This document shows, piece by piece, positions 7,652-21,867 of a stretch of DNA of 64,000 nt (positions are counted from its first letter, which is position 1; each line of letters opens with the position of its first letter). Made by a program: the position numbers and the translations under genes. The notes beneath the pieces were generated by a model. It did not search any database and was not told where the DNA came from. It worked only from the letters and a program-made list of their open reading frames with translations. Origin of the DNA: Alysiella filiformis (GTDB lineage Bacteria; Pseudomonadota; Gammaproteobacteria; Burkholderiales; Neisseriaceae); NCBI RefSeq assembly GCF_014054525.1, contig NZ_CP059564.1, positions 2,304,357-2,368,356 of the forward strand, written 5' to 3'.

Positions 7652-9487
7652 ATGATGACCGTGCCGCGAAATATGACTTATGCCCTTACCACGCTTGCCA
7701 TTTCATTGGTGGCAGCATGTTCTTCCAAACAAGCCCCCAAAAAGCCTGCGCCCGAAACCGTGATTTTACAGCCATCTGCCACACAAAATGCGTCTGCCGA
7801 TGTGTTTGCATGGCAGCCACGCGCTGGCGAAAATGTGAACCAAAGCCTAAACAGCTATCGCCAATTAGAAAGCGTGTTGAATGCGGTCAAAATGGACAAC
7901 GACATGGCTGCCAGTCAATTTTTGGCTCAACAACACAACAGCGCCATGGCTGAAAACGTGCGCAACGAATGGCTCAAAAGTTTGGGCAAACGCCAACAAT
8001 TTGCCACTTTCAAGCAACAATATCAACAAGTTGAGCCAGAAGGTCGCCATCAAGAAGTGCGCTGCTACGCCCATTTGTTTGGCATGGAAAACGATGCCCA
8101 ATTTGTGAACAAATTGGTACGCAACACCGCACGCTTGCCTTTGGGTTGCAACACCCTGTTGCAAAATCGCGCAGGCAGCCTGAATCAAAATGATGCTTGG
8201 CGACGTGTACGCGGCTTAATCAGCAACAACCAAATCACAGACGCGCGCAATTTGGCAGCCGCATTGGGTGGCAGCATTGATGGCGGCGCAGAAGGCTTGT
8301 TGGCAAACGCCATTCGCACAGGCTCAACCGCCAATTTGGGCAGCCTGAACGCGCAGCAAAGCAGCTTTGCATGGGGCGTATTGGGCTTAAAATTGGCAAA
8401 AGAGCAAAACTTCGGCAACGCATTCAATTATTACAGCCAAGCCAGCGACCGCAGCCAATTTACCGATGAACAATTTGAATGGTATGCGCGTTCGGCATTG
8501 CGATTGCAACGTTGGGCAGATTTGGCAAACATCATTGAAACCATGCCCGCCGATTTACAAAAAGACCCCACTTGGCTGTATTGGCTGGGACGCAGTTACC
8601 AACACACAGGCAAAGGCAATCAAGCCAAAAATCTGTATCAACAAGCCGCGCAGACGGGACGCAATTTTTACGCGCTGTTGGCAACCGAAGAATTGGGCGG
8701 CAAAGTGAATGCCCAAAACAATGTGTCGCCAGCCAGCCCCAATCAAGTGAACGAAATCAGCCGCGATGGGGCAATTCAACGCGCTTTGAATTTGTTTCAC
8801 ACCAGCCAGCAATCGGGCGATTGGAAAATGCGCCGTCAAGCGCAAACCGAATGGCGTTACGCCACGCGCGGCATGAACGAAACCACGCGCTTGGCAGCCG
8901 CACAGTTGGCATTCAATCAACAATTTTATGAAATGGCGATTCATTCTGCCGACAGCACCGACCATTTGCTCAATTTCAATTTGCGCTACATCACGCCTTT
9001 CCAAAATTTGGTGCAAGCCTATTCGCAACAAAATGGCGTGGACGCGGCTTGGGTTTATGGCTTAATCCGCCAAGAAAGCCGTTTTGTGTTGGGCGCACAA
9101 TCCAGCGTGGGCGCACAGGGTTTGATGCAAGTCATGCCCTCTACCGCCAGCATGATTGCGCGTAAATTGGGCATGAGCCAAAGCGAACTTTACACCATGG
9201 ACGGCAACATTCGCATGGGAACATGGTATATGGCAGACGCGCGTAACAACTTGCAAAACAACGAAGTTTTGGCAACCGCAGGCTACAACGCAGGGCCAGG
9301 GCGCGCACGCAAATGGCAAGCCAGCAACAGCTTGGAAGGTGCCATTTACGCCGAAACCATTCCATTTAATGAAACGCGCGATTATGTGAAAAAAGTGATG
9401 ACGAATGCCACTTACTACTCGGCATTGATGAATTTGCCGCGCACATCGTTGAAACAGCGCATGGGCGTGGTGCCAGCGCGTTATTGA
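7652..9487 (+). CDS. soluble lytic murein transglycosylase (Slt70/LtgA-type lipoprotein)
   Basis: This periplasmic enzyme cleaves the MurNAc-GlcNAc bond with formation of 1,6-anhydroMurNAc during peptidoglycan turnover. The 611-residue product starts with a lipoprotein signal whose lipobox is LVAAC (Cys23). A long alpha-helical superhelical domain follows (about 60-440), then a C-terminal lysozyme-like SLT domain with the catalytic Glu475 in RQESRF, plus GAQGLMQVMPSTA and AGYNAGPGRARKW. It corresponds to neisserial LtgA, which releases cytotoxic peptidoglycan fragments in gonococci. The Shine-Dalgarno is weak; a second ATG lies three bases downstream. Confidence 0.92.
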   Translation: MMTVPRNMTYALTTLAISLVAACSSKQAPKKPAPETVILQPSATQNASADVFAWQPRAGENVNQSLNSYRQLESVLNAVKMDNDMAASQFLAQQHNSAMAENVRNEWLKSLGKRQQFATFKQQYQQVEPEGRHQEVRCYAHLFGMENDAQFVNKLVRNTARLPLGCNTLLQNRAGSLNQNDAWRRVRGLISNNQITDARNLAAALGGSIDGGAEGLLANAIRTGSTANLGSLNAQQSSFAWGVLGLKLAKEQNFGNAFNYYSQASDRSQFTDEQFEWYARSALRLQRWADLANIIETMPADLQKDPTWLYWLGRSYQHTGKGNQAKNLYQQAAQTGRNFYALLATEELGGKVNAQNNVSPASPNQVNEISRDGAIQRALNLFHTSQQSGDWKMRRQAQTEWRYATRGMNETTRLAAAQLAFNQQFYEMAIHSADSTDHLLNFNLRYITPFQNLVQAYSQQNGVDAAWVYGLIRQESRFVLGAQSSVGAQGLMQVMPSTASMIARKLGMSQSELYTMDGNIRMGTWYMADARNNLQNNEVLATAGYNAGPGRARKWQASNSLEGAIYAETIPFNETRDYVKKVMTNATYYSALMNLPRTSLKQRMGVVPARY

Positions 9488-9531
9488 TGTGTTTCAGGCA
9501 GCCTTTCAGTACACGACAAAAAATGATTTCC

Positions 9532-9599
9532 GTAGGTCGGGCATTCATGCCCGACATAAGCAATCACAGCACATTGTCGGGCATAAATGCCCGACCTAC
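9532..9599. repeat. REPIN-like paired palindrome (family F)
   Basis: GTAGGTCGGGCATTCATGCC is mirrored by GGCATAAATGCCCGACCTAC about 25 bases later. The two hairpins in inverted orientation are the arrangement of a REPIN. There is no coding content, and it lies just downstream of the transglycosylase gene. Confidence 0.7.
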
Positions 9600-9628
9600 A
9601 AGGCTTTAATTGGTGGAATATAGACATC

Positions 9629-9886
9629 ATGGACGAAATGACTTTTTGGGAATCCATGCAAGAGCGTTGGCAAGCCTACAAAAAGCCGATTTTATGGCTA
9701 TTTTGGAGCAATGTGTTGTATGCCATTTTCGGTAGCCGTGATTGTGAATATCATGCTTGTCGCGTTTCAAATATGACCACCTTACAACAATGGGTATTTC
9801 ATATACTCATGTTTTTTAATGTGATTATTTGTCCGATTTGGATTAAACTCATTGCATTAAAAAGGCGAACTGACAGTATGTTTTAA
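9629..9886 (+). CDS. small hypothetical membrane protein
   Basis: A start at 9629 with GGTGGA 13 bases upstream gives 85 residues. Two hydrophobic segments are visible: residues about 20-36 (PILWLFWSNVLYAIFG) and about 55-75 (VFHILMFFNVIICPIWIKLI). They are separated by a short loop with two cysteines. No family is recognised. It lies between two repeat elements and after the transglycosylase. The frame is short, so it could be spurious, but the membrane pattern and the Met-rich amphipathic N-terminus look like a real small protein. Confidence 0.5.
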   Translation: MDEMTFWESMQERWQAYKKPILWLFWSNVLYAIFGSRDCEYHACRVSNMTTLQQWVFHILMFFNVIICPIWIKLIALKRRTDSMF

Positions 9887-9896
9887 ATCAGAATTT

Positions 9897-10015
9897 GTAG
9901 GGTGCGTACCACGCACCATTCTACCGAAATTAAGGCGCAATTTTATGGTATGCCACGCACCCAAAGCGTGGGTGTGGCGGCGCAACGCCACGTCCGCAAA
10001 CCAAAATGTGCCAAA
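9897..10015. repeat. palindromic repeat region of the GTAGGGTGCGT type (family G)
   Basis: It starts with GTAGGGTGCGTACCACGCAC, a hairpin. Further hairpins follow around CACGCACCCAAAGCGTGGGT and TGGCGGCGCAACGCCA. This is typical of REP-like intergenic repeats mobilised by REP-associated transposases elsewhere; no such transposase is in the window. It is non-coding. Confidence 0.6.
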
Positions 10016-10094
10016 CTTTTGTATTTGACACGTTTTTGATTGGTGGGGAATGTTCAGGCTGCCTGAAAACCCAAAACACAAGGAAAAACATTTG

Positions 10095-10691
10095 ATGAAT
10101 CAACAAAAATTCACGGCAATCGCATTGTGCTGCCTGTTGCCAATTTGTATGGCGAATGAAACCCACACACCCCAAATCCATTCAGCCAGCCAAGCCGCAC
10201 AACTGCTGAAACAAGATGCCAACTTGTATCGCGTGGACGACAAACTCTACCGCAGCGAACAGCTCCAAGCCGAAGACAAAGCCGCCATTGCCGAACACAA
10301 TATCCAAAGCATTGTGAATTTGCGCTTTTTCAAACGCAACACCACAGCGAAAGTGTTTGCCGATAACACGCACATCAAATTGATTAACAAACCCTTGACC
10401 ACATGGCACATCACGCCCAAAGATTTAGCCGAAGTGTTGTGGGAAATTGAGCAGCAGCAAAAACACGGTGCGGTATTGGTGCATTGTTATCATGGCGCAG
10501 ACCGTACAGGCATTGTGATTGCAATGTATCGCGTGGTATATCAAAATTGGTCGCTGGTAGACGCGAAAGCGGAAATGCAACAAGGCGGATTTGGCTACCA
10601 TTCAATTTGGAAAAATTTGGATAAATTGTTTACCGAAAACACGGTCGCAGAAATTCGGGCGCATTTGGCGCAACTTCGTCAAAATTCATAA
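10095..10691 (+). CDS. exported dual-specificity/tyrosine phosphatase-like protein
   Basis: The 198-residue product has an N-terminal signal peptide ending near MA-NETHT. The phosphatase signature HCYHGADRTG follows, with nucleophile Cys131 and Arg137 of the CX5R loop, preceded by a conserved region SIVNLRFF. It is a cysteine phosphatase of the dual-specificity (DSP/Siw14-like) type, probably periplasmic. The substrate is unknown; related exported enzymes act on phosphotyrosine, inositol phosphates or phospholipid head groups. Start ATG 10095 follows AAGGA. The gene sits alone between repeat family G and a terminator. Confidence 0.8.
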   Translation: MNQQKFTAIALCCLLPICMANETHTPQIHSASQAAQLLKQDANLYRVDDKLYRSEQLQAEDKAAIAEHNIQSIVNLRFFKRNTTAKVFADNTHIKLINKPLTTWHITPKDLAEVLWEIEQQQKHGAVLVHCYHGADRTGIVIAMYRVVYQNWSLVDAKAEMQQGGFGYHSIWKNLDKLFTENTVAEIRAHLAQLRQNS

Positions 10692-10692
10692 A

Positions 10693-10742
10693 AACATTTC
10701 AGGCAACCAAAATGCGAATTTGGCTGCCTGAAATGTTTTTTA
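10693..10742. terminator. bidirectional terminator between convergent genes
   Basis: AACATTTCAGGCA near 10693 pairs with TGCCTGAAATGTT near 10725-10738, and T-runs lie on both strands. It lies between the phosphatase (+) and the ABC substrate-binding lipoprotein (-). Confidence 0.75.
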
Positions 10743-10749
10743 AATGGAA

Positions 10750-11778
10750 TTATTCCACCGTTTTATTGGCGCGTTTGAGTACGCTTTCAGGCAGCGTCAA
10801 ACCTTGTTCTGCCGCGTGTTTGGGGCTGATGACCAATTCCAAATCTTGCATTTTTTGCGATGGCATTTCGCCAGCCGCTTTGCCGCGCAACACTTGGGCA
10901 ACCATTTTGCCTGTTTCTTTGCCCAAATTGTAATCGTTCACGCCCAAAGCCAAAGCCGCGCCTTTGCCCACCGAATTGGAATCGGCTGCCAGCAAGGGGA
11001 TTTTCATCTCCACCGCCGCTTTGTACATGGAAGGATAGGCGGCAACCACATTGTTGTCGTGCGCGGTAAAGATGATTTGCACCTTACCTTTCAGGCTGCG
11101 CGCGGCGGCTAACACGTCAGATGTGGTTTGTGCTGGCACGTCCACAATTTTGATGTTGTGGCTGGCGGCTTTTTCGCGCAACTGATTCAACACCGTTACC
11201 GAATTGACTTCCCCTGGGCTGAACACATAGCCAATCGCTTTCAAATCGGGGATGAGCTCGCGCATCAAATCCAATTCAGGCTGCACGTCCATTTGGTTGG
11301 ACATGCCCGTAACATTGGTGCCAGATGCGTCCCACGATGACACCAATTTCGCGCCAATGGGGTCGGTAATGCCCGCATACACAATGGGAATGTCTTTGCT
11401 TGTCGCCACCACCGCTTGTGCGCTGGGCGTGCTGATTGGCACAATCACATCGGGTTTGTCGCCAGCGAATTTTTTGGCAATTTGCGCGGCAGTAGAAGGA
11501 TTGCCCTGTGCGCTTTGGAAATCGATTTTCAGATTTTTGCCTTCTTCAAAGCCTTCGGTTTTCAGTTGTTCCAACAAGCCATAGCGAATGTCGTCCAAAG
11601 CAGGGTGTTCGGTGATGGCGGTGATGGCAAGATTTTTCGTTTCGCCAGCCGCCACAGGTGTGCTGGCAGGCGATGTGGGTTGAGACGCGGCATTTTGTGG
11701 CGCAGACGCATTTTGTGGCGAACACGCTGCCAAAATCGCAGCCGTTAAAATGGGCAAACTCAAACGCAAAACGTGCAT
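10750..11778 (-). CDS. ABC transporter substrate-binding lipoprotein (ABC_sub_bind / TrpX-like)
   Basis: The 342-residue product begins with a lipoprotein signal, lipobox LAAC (Cys19), then an Ala/Pro/Ser-rich linker and a two-lobed binding fold of the DUF534/ABC_sub_bind type. Characteristic segments are DDIRYGLLEQL, KKFAGDKPDVIVPISTPSAQ, IPIVYAGITDPIGAKLV and LGVNDYNLGKETGKMVAQVL. Family members bind aromatic amino acids or other small ligands and feed a membrane permease and ATPase. No permease or ATPase is adjacent, so the partner genes must lie elsewhere or it functions as an orphan receptor. Confidence 0.85.
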   Translation of the reverse strand: MHVLRLSLPILTAAILAACSPQNASAPQNAASQPTSPASTPVAAGETKNLAITAITEHPALDDIRYGLLEQLKTEGFEEGKNLKIDFQSAQGNPSTAAQIAKKFAGDKPDVIVPISTPSAQAVVATSKDIPIVYAGITDPIGAKLVSSWDASGTNVTGMSNQMDVQPELDLMRELIPDLKAIGYVFSPGEVNSVTVLNQLREKAASHNIKIVDVPAQTTSDVLAAARSLKGKVQIIFTAHDNNVVAAYPSMYKAAVEMKIPLLAADSNSVGKGAALALGVNDYNLGKETGKMVAQVLRGKAAGEMPSQKMQDLELVISPKHAAEQGLTLPESVLKRANKTVE

Positions 11779-11910
11779 GATGGTGTTCCTTTATACTGTG
11801 TAAAAAAATGCAATGATAGCGTGTTTTGTTATTGTGTGTAACAAAAATGCGTTTTCAGGCAGCCTGCCCCATCACACAAAAATTTTTACAAGCAAAGGGC
11901 GGAAAATCGC

Positions 11911-12069
11911 TATAATTGCCACATTTGTATGACCCTGTGTGAGACAACCATGAACATCAGCCCATCATCTCGTTTCAACCGCACTTGTGGCGGTGCAGAT
12001 GATTTGGCTTTTTCATCAAAACCTGTTTTGTTGGCGAAACAGGTTTTTTTGCGTTTTCAGGCAGCCTGA
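11911..12069 (+). promoter_or_regulatory. pyrBI leader with pyrL-like leader peptide and attenuator
   Basis: A -10 box TATAAT lies at 11911-11916. A 39-codon open frame runs from ATG 11950 to TGA 12067-12069. A small hairpin ACCGC (11978-11982) / GCGGT (11990-11994) is followed by the U-rich stretch GGCTTTTTC (12006-12014). Then comes a terminator hairpin AACCTGTTT (12020-12028) / AAACAGGTT (12037-12045) with a seven-T tail. Leader translation runs across the terminator. This is the layout of the E. coli pyrBI attenuator, where low UTP stalls polymerase, the ribosome catches up and termination is blocked. The leader frame ends inside an uptake sequence. Confidence 0.75.
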
Positions 12070-12079
12070 AAGGAACATT

Positions 12080-13015
12080 ATGCCCAATCCCCTGTATCAA
12101 AAAAACATCATTTCCATTGCCGATTTGAGCATGACACAATTACAATTATTGCTGGATACTGCTTTGAAATTAAAGCACAATCCACAAAACACATTGCTGG
12201 AAGGCAAATTGATTGCATCATGCTTTTTTGAGCCATCAACACGCACACGGCTGTCGTTTGAAACCGCCATTCAACGCTTGGGCGGCAAAGTCATCGGCTT
12301 TGCAGACGGTGCCAATACCAGCGCAAAAAAAGGCGAAACCCTTGCCGACACCGCACGCATCATCAGCAGTTACGCAGACGCAATTATCCAACGCCACCCC
12401 AAAGACGGCGCAGCACGGGTGTTAGCCGAATTTTCGCGCGTTCCCGTCATCAACGCAGGAGACGGCACCAACCAGCACCCCAGCCAAACATTGCTTGATT
12501 TATTAACCATTTACGAAACGCAAGGCAGCCTGAACAACCTGAAAATCGCCATGTGCGGCGATTTAAAATACGGTCGCACCGTACATTCATTGGCACAGGC
12601 TTTAAAATTATTTGATTGTGAATTTGCCTTCATCTCGCCGCCCAGTCTCGCCATGCCCGACTACATCACCGAAGAATTGGACGCACACAGCGCAAAATGG
12701 CAAATTTTCCCCGACTTGGAAAGCGCGATTGAATGGGCAGACATTTTGTACATGACCCGCGTGCAACGCGAACGCTTTGACGCAGAAGAATTTGCCAAAA
12801 TTCAAGGCAAATTCAATTTATCCGCCAATATGTTGGCAAATGCCAAAGCCAATTTGCGCGTGTTGCACCCCCTGCCCCGCGTGGACGAAATCGCCCCCGA
12901 TGTGGACAACACCCCCCACGCCTACTATTTTGAGCAAGCCACCAATGGCGTGTATGCGCGTATGGCGATGTTGGCATTGTTGCTGAATGAAGAAGTGTCA
13001 TTTCAGGCAGCCTGA
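12080..13015 (+). CDS. pyrB: aspartate carbamoyltransferase catalytic subunit
   Basis: PyrB condenses carbamoyl phosphate and aspartate to N-carbamoyl-aspartate, the first committed step of pyrimidine synthesis. The 311-residue protein has the carbamoyl-phosphate loop FFEPSTRTR (Ser53-Arg57 core), the HPSQTLLDL segment, [11 protein letters not shown] and the HPLPRVDE loop. The start at 12080, preceded by AGGAAC, gives the normal family length; an open frame extending upstream is the leader region. The last codons (SFQAA and stop) come from an uptake sequence. pyrI follows after 24 bases, so the product should be the E. coli-like allosteric dodecamer. Confidence 0.97.
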   Translation: MPNPLYQKNIISIADLSMTQLQLLLDTALKLKHNPQNTLLEGKLIASCFFEPSTRTRLSFETAIQRLGGKVIGFADGANTSAKKGETLADTARIISSYADAIIQRHPKDGAARVLAEFSRVPVINAGDGTNQHPSQTLLDLLTIYETQGSLNNLKIAMCGDLKYGRTVHSLAQALKLFDCEFAFISPPSLAMPDYITEELDAHSAKWQIFPDLESAIEWADILYMTRVQRERFDAEEFAKIQGKFNLSANMLANAKANLRVLHPLPRVDEIAPDVDNTPHAYYFEQATNGVYARMAMLALLLNEEVSFQAA

Positions 13016-13039
13016 AAACCATTTTACGGATAAAAAAAC

Positions 13040-13498
13040 ATGAAAAACAATCAATTAAGTGTAGAAGCCATTGAAAATGGCACCGTGATTGACCACATTC
13101 CCGCAGGTTTGGGTTTAACCATTTTGCGACAATTCAAACTGTTGCATTATGGCAACGCCGTAACCGTGGGTTTCAACCTGCCCAGCCAAAGTCAAGGCAA
13201 AAAAGACATCATCAAAATCAAAGATGTGCAATTTTCCGAAGAAGATGCCAACCGTTTGGCATTGTTTTCGCCCAATGCGGTGGTAAACCAAATTGAAAAT
13301 TTTGTCGTCATCAAAAAAATGCGTTTAAGCCTGCCTGAAAGCATTACCGAAGTCTTTTGTTGCCCCAACCAAAATTGCGCCAGCCACAGCGAACCCGTGG
13401 TCAGCCGCTTTCACGTTCATCAACAAAACGGTTTGGTCAAATTAAAATGCCACTATTGCGAAAAAACCTTTGCGCGTGAAGCCGTTACCGAAGCATGA
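13040..13498 (+). CDS. pyrI: aspartate carbamoyltransferase regulatory subunit
   Basis: PyrI binds CTP/ATP and transmits allosteric control to PyrB. The 152-residue product has the N-terminal nucleotide-binding domain ([19 protein letters not shown]) and a C-terminal zinc site formed by Cys108, Cys113, Cys137 and Cys140. These are one residue offset from the E. coli zinc ligands. It is co-transcribed with pyrB. Length is normal. Confidence 0.97.
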   Translation: MKNNQLSVEAIENGTVIDHIPAGLGLTILRQFKLLHYGNAVTVGFNLPSQSQGKKDIIKIKDVQFSEEDANRLALFSPNAVVNQIENFVVIKKMRLSLPESITEVFCCPNQNCASHSEPVVSRFHVHQQNGLVKLKCHYCEKTFAREAVTEA

Positions 13499-13529
13499 GC
13501 CTGTTCAGGCAGCCTGAACCACACACAAT

Positions 13530-13570
13530 CAAAAACACCCCAAAATCATCACACTGATTTTGGGGTGTTG
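13530..13570. terminator. bidirectional terminator between pyrI and ihfB
   Basis: AACACCCCAAAATCA (13533-13547) pairs with TGATTTTGGGGTGTT (13555-13569). It is a 15-bp perfect stem with seven bases in the loop, and it lies between convergent genes. Confidence 0.85.
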
Positions 13571-13581
13571 AGTATCATCAA

Positions 13582-13887
13582 TTATTTAGCAGCTTGGTCT
13601 ACGCGTTCGCGCAATTCCTTACCGGGTTTAAAATGCGGAACGTGTTTTTCAGGCACATTCACACTTTCGCCCGTTTTTGGGTTGCGACCCACACGCGCAG
13701 GACGATGGTTCAAACTGAAACTACCAAAACCACGAATCTCAATGCGCTGACCTTTTGCCAAAGAGCGCGTCATGGTGTCCACCAAAACTTTCACGCCTTG
13801 TTCAACGTCTTTTGCTTGCAATTCCGATTCAGGGTGTTTTTCAGCAAAAACTTCTGCCAAACGCGCCATCAATTCAGATTTTGTCAT
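13582..13887 (-). CDS. ihfB: integration host factor beta subunit
   Basis: IhfB pairs with IhfA to bend DNA by about 160 degrees at specific sites. The 101-residue product has the HU/IHF fold: [28 protein letters not shown], and the beta-arm [12 protein letters not shown] with the DNA-intercalating proline. It lies just downstream of rpsA on the same strand, an arrangement also found in E. coli, and is probably expressed from the rpsA transcript as well as its own signals. Confidence 0.95.
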   Translation of the reverse strand: MTKSELMARLAEVFAEKHPESELQAKDVEQGVKVLVDTMTRSLAKGQRIEIRGFGSFSLNHRPARVGRNPKTGESVNVPEKHVPHFKPGKELRERVDQAAK

Positions 13888-13900
13888 CTGGTTTACCTAT

Positions 13901-15574
13901 TCAGTTTTTGCCCAAAGAGGCTTTCAACAAATCGCCCAAGCTGGTTGTACCCGCATTAGCAGGAGCAGCCGTTTGAGCCGCTTTGAACGCTTCATCGTTG
14001 GCTTTTGCGTCTTTGGCTTTCACAGACAATTTGATGCTGCGGTTTTTGCGGTCCACGGTTACGATAATCGCTTCCACTTCATCGCCTTCTTTCAACTTGG
14101 TGGTCAAGTCTTCAACGCGCTCGCTGTCAAATTCAGAAGCAGGCAAATAACCTTCCACTTCGTCAGCCAAAGTAATGGTTGCACCTTTGGCTTCAACCGC
14201 TTTCACCGTACCTTTAACCAAAGCACCTTTGTCATTCATTGCCAAGTAGTTGTTGAAAGGGTCGCCTTCCAATTGTTTGATGCCCAAAGAAATGCGTTCT
14301 TTTTCCACATCAATTGCCAATACAACCGCTTCCACTTCTTCGCCTTTTTTGTATTTGCGAACCGCTTCTTCGCCAGATTCAGTCCAAGACAAATCAGACA
14401 AGTGTACCAAGCCATCAATGTTACCAGGCAAACCTACAAATACGCCAAAATCGGTAATGGATTTAACCGCACCTTTGATTTTGTCGCCTTTGTTGTAGTC
14501 CGCTTCAAAAGCTTCCCATGGGTTAGCTTGACATTGTTTCATGCCCAAAGAAATGCGGCGTTTGTCTTCATCAATGTCCAAAATCATCACTTCAACTTCA
14601 TCGCCCAACTGAACGACTTTGCTTGGGTGAACGTTTTTGTTTGTCCAGTCCATTTCAGAAACGTGAACCAAACCTTCAATGCCTTGTTCAATTTCAACAA
14701 ATGCACCGTATTCAGTCAAGTTAGACACTTTACCGAACAAGCGATGACCTTGTGGATAGCGGCGAGCCAAACCGTCCCATGGGTCTTCGCCCAATTGTTT
14801 CAAGCCCAAAGAAACACGTTGTTTGTCTTGGTCAAAGCGCAATACTTTGGCTTCCACTTCTTGACCCACTTCCAACACTTCGCTTGGGTGCTTAACACGA
14901 CGCCAAGCCAAATCAGTGATGTGCAACAAGCCATCAATGCCGCCCAAATCAACGAATGCACCATAATCGGTAATGTTTTTCACCAAGCCTTTAACGATGG
15001 TGCCTTCTTGCAAGTTTTCCATCAAAGCTTTGCGTTCTTCACCCAAAGTGGCTTCCAACACAGCGCGGCGAGATACCACCACATTGTTGCGTTTGCGATC
15101 CAATTTGATGACTTTAAATTCAATCTCTTTGCCTTCAAAATGAGAAGTGTCTTTGATGGGGCGAACGTCCAACAAAGAACCAGGCAAGAATGCGCGAATG
15201 CTGTTAATCATCACAGTCAAGCCGCCTTTCACTTTGCCATTAATCACGCCAGACAAGATTTCGCCATCTTCCATGGCTTCTTCCAAAGTAATCCAATCAG
15301 CAGCACGTTTGGCTTTTTCACGCGACAATTTGGTTTCGCCAAAACCATTTTCCACAGATTCAATGGTAACGGTAACAAAGTCGCCAACTTTCACTTCCAA
15401 TTCGCCGTGTGCATTTTTAAATTCGGCGATGTCAATCAAAGATTCAGACTTCAAGCCAGCATTAACCACAACAAATTTATCGGTAATATCAACAACTTCG
15501 GCAGTAATTACTTCGCCATGAGTCATTTCTTGGGTTGCTGAGTATTCTTCCAGTAACTGGGCAAAATTTTCCAT
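13901..15574 (-). CDS. rpsA: 30S ribosomal protein S1
   Basis: S1 unfolds mRNA and docks it on the 30S subunit. The 557-residue protein carries six S1 (OB-fold) domains, visible as repeats of the type [26 protein letters not shown] and [10 protein letters not shown]. The first two mediate ribosome binding and the last four bind RNA. It ends with a degenerate alanine-rich tail. A near-consensus -10 (TATAAT on the reverse strand at 15694-15699) lies about 120 bases upstream of the start, leaving a leader of about 110 bases. ihfB follows after 13 bases. Confidence 0.97.
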   Translation of the reverse strand: MENFAQLLEEYSATQEMTHGEVITAEVVDITDKFVVVNAGLKSESLIDIAEFKNAHGELEVKVGDFVTVTIESVENGFGETKLSREKAKRAADWITLEEAMEDGEILSGVINGKVKGGLTVMINSIRAFLPGSLLDVRPIKDTSHFEGKEIEFKVIKLDRKRNNVVVSRRAVLEATLGEERKALMENLQEGTIVKGLVKNITDYGAFVDLGGIDGLLHITDLAWRRVKHPSEVLEVGQEVEAKVLRFDQDKQRVSLGLKQLGEDPWDGLARRYPQGHRLFGKVSNLTEYGAFVEIEQGIEGLVHVSEMDWTNKNVHPSKVVQLGDEVEVMILDIDEDKRRISLGMKQCQANPWEAFEADYNKGDKIKGAVKSITDFGVFVGLPGNIDGLVHLSDLSWTESGEEAVRKYKKGEEVEAVVLAIDVEKERISLGIKQLEGDPFNNYLAMNDKGALVKGTVKAVEAKGATITLADEVEGYLPASEFDSERVEDLTTKLKEGDEVEAIIVTVDRKNRSIKLSVKAKDAKANDEAFKAAQTAAPANAGTTSLGDLLKASLGKN

Positions 15575-15734
15575 ATTGGATTTGCTTTCAAATGCACCGC
15601 CAAGGTGTGCAGGTTAAGTTTAAAAAAATCAGTTCATGTCCTTGGCTCACAAACAGAAAAAAGGTTTCAGGCTGCCTGAAACATCAAAATTGCATTATAC
15701 GCCTTTTTTTTATCTTTACCAGTAGTCTATTGTA

Positions 15735-15795
15735 TTTTATTTGCTTTTTTAATAGCAAAACCCCAGCACCTAATAAAATAAAAGGAGCTGGGGTA
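15735..15795 (-). terminator. terminator of the rRNA operon
   Basis: On the reverse strand, CCCCAGC (complement of 15787-15793) pairs with GCTGGGG (complement of 15761-15767), followed by TTTTGC and a second small hairpin TTTGC/GCAAA with a T-run (15739-15760). It is placed immediately downstream of the 5S gene. Confidence 0.8.
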
Positions 15796-15805
15796 GAGAA
15801 TAAGG

Positions 15806-15920
15806 AGTTTGGCGATGACCTACTTTCGCATACGGAGTATACTATCATCGGCGCAGGGATGTTTCACTGTCCTGTTCGGGAAGGGAAGGAGTGGGTCCAA
15901 ACCGCTGTGGTCGCCAAACG
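15806..15920 (-). rRNA. rrf: 5S ribosomal RNA
   Basis: On the reverse strand the sequence starts with TTTGGCGACCACAGCGGTTT, contains CCCGAACAG (loop B/C region) and CGAAAGTAGGTC, and ends with a terminal helix pairing TTTGGCG with CGCCAAA. Length is about 115 bases. Ends are approximate to a few bases. Confidence 0.95.
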
Positions 15921-16054
15921 TAAAGGGGGTAAATTGGGAAGCCAATAAAACAAAGGTTTTGTGTTTGTATTGATTTTGTATTTTTGGTGATGACTGAGTC
16001 ATCAGTAAGCTTTGTCATTTGTAGTAGAACTGTTTAAAGTTATTCAAATGATAG

Positions 16055-18940
<2,886 letters not shown>

Positions 18941-19423
18941 CTATCATTTGAAGAACCTTTGACTTTGCAGAATACAGCGTTGACAACCATATTCTACTTA
19001 GATTCTCAAACAATAAAGCTTACTGCTTTGTTGTGATACCCATCTTGCCTTTTGTGTTTCAAGACGGGTATTGATACAATCATCACCCAAATACTGTTGT
19101 TCAATTCTTTTTAACCTGAGTTTTGTTTCAGGCTGCCTGAAATCAGTTTGCAAACTGATTTCAAACCAAATCAAACCAAAATTGTCTTTGTTTGTTGATT
19201 TCGGCTTTCCAATTTGTTAAAGAGCGATGCAATCAATTAACTGATAAAATCATCAGCAAATTGCAAATTAAAACAAGCAAGCTAGCCATTCTACACAAAC
19301 TCGCTTTAATTTGCAATTTAAAAAAGAAAAATAATCAAAAATAAAAAATTAAACTTTTTAAGCTTAACTCTTTTTAAAAGTTTTTTATTTTATTTTTATT
19401 CCACTTTCAGGCTGCCTGAATCT

Positions 19424-19499
19424 TGGTGGAGGCAAACGGGATCGAACCGATGACCCCCTGCTTGCAAAGCAGGTGCTCTACCAACTGAGCTATGCCCCC
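19424..19499 (-). tRNA. tRNA-Ala (anticodon TGC)
   Basis: It is a 76-base cloverleaf on the reverse strand with acceptor stem GGGGGCA / TGCCTCC, anticodon loop TTTGCAA, T-loop GGTTCGATCCC and encoded CCA. It lies in the 16S-23S spacer. An uptake sequence lies just 3' of it. Confidence 0.97.
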
Positions 19500-19520
19500 A
19501 GTATTCCTTTGTTTTGCAAC

Positions 19521-19597
<77 letters not shown>

Positions 19598-19755
19598 ATG
19601 AACTTATTTAAAACAAATCAAAGAAACATCAAAATTTAAAATTTAAAAATAAACAATCTTAAACCTTATCATTTCTTCTTTAATCTGCTTTTTAATTCTT
19701 GCATCTATAATACGATTACCGATAAGTGTGAGTGCATTCAACCTCTTCTTTTCTC

Positions 19756-21298
<1,543 letters not shown>

Positions 21299-21488
21299 AT
21301 CTCTAACTTACAACTTCTGGTCTGCTTCAAAGAAATTAACAAGAAATAAATATGAAAAACACATTCAATCTTGTAAACTCTCAAAACAGTGTGAGGCTCA
21401 ATACACTCACACTTATCGGTAATCATTTTTTAAAGAACTAAAAAATTCAACTAAACATTTCTCCGCCGCCGTAGCAGCGAAAAACCGA

Positions 21489-21517
21489 ATTATGCCCACA
21501 ATCTCACACAACGTCAA
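21489..21517 (-). promoter_or_regulatory. rRNA operon promoter
   Basis: On the reverse strand, TTGACG (complement of 21512-21517), an exact 17-base spacer and CATAAT (complement of 21489-21494) form a strong promoter about 190 bases upstream of 16S. The leader in between is expected to carry antitermination signals; I could not define them. Confidence 0.75.
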
Positions 21518-21867
21518 GCACCCAATCACATCCAAACACCCAACAACACACAAAATCAATGATAGTTAAGGAAATTTTCTTTTAAAAAATACAAAACCAT
21601 TCAAAAAATGGGAAATTCACACTCATTCCACCTCAACCTTAAAGTTGATTATTTCAGGCTACCCGAACCAGCATCAAGTACGCACACCCCATCCACTCAC
21701 ACATTATATCAATATAAAAACAAACAGATAAATAAAAATCAACGTTCAAATACTCCTCTAAAACATCAAAAACCGCTTGTATCCTTTATCCATTTTATCA
21801 TTCATCATCAATTTGAATTGAAAATTTAAGATTTTGGAATACAAACGGTTTTCATCAAATAATCCGC
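21518..21867. other. AT-rich gap upstream of the rRNA operon, no gene seen
   Basis: About 350 bases lie between the rRNA promoter and the end of the ABC-transporter operon. It contains a variant uptake sequence TTTCAGGCTACCCGAA (21651-21666) and a possible long-armed hairpin (AAAACCGCTTGTATCC near 21770 and GGAATACAAACGGTTTT near 21837) that could end the transporter transcript. An open frame at 21608-21829 has no recognisable features and is not accepted. Confidence 0.5.

Noticed and set aside
13772-15541. A 589-codon open frame on the forward strand opposite rpsA
   Set aside because: It is the mirror of the highly biased rpsA codon usage. The translation is rich in Phe/His/Asn with no domain pattern, and rpsA itself is certain.
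21608-21829. A 73-codon frame upstream of the rRNA promoter
   Set aside because: Low-complexity Ser/Thr/His translation, no Shine-Dalgarno, and it crosses a variant uptake sequence.
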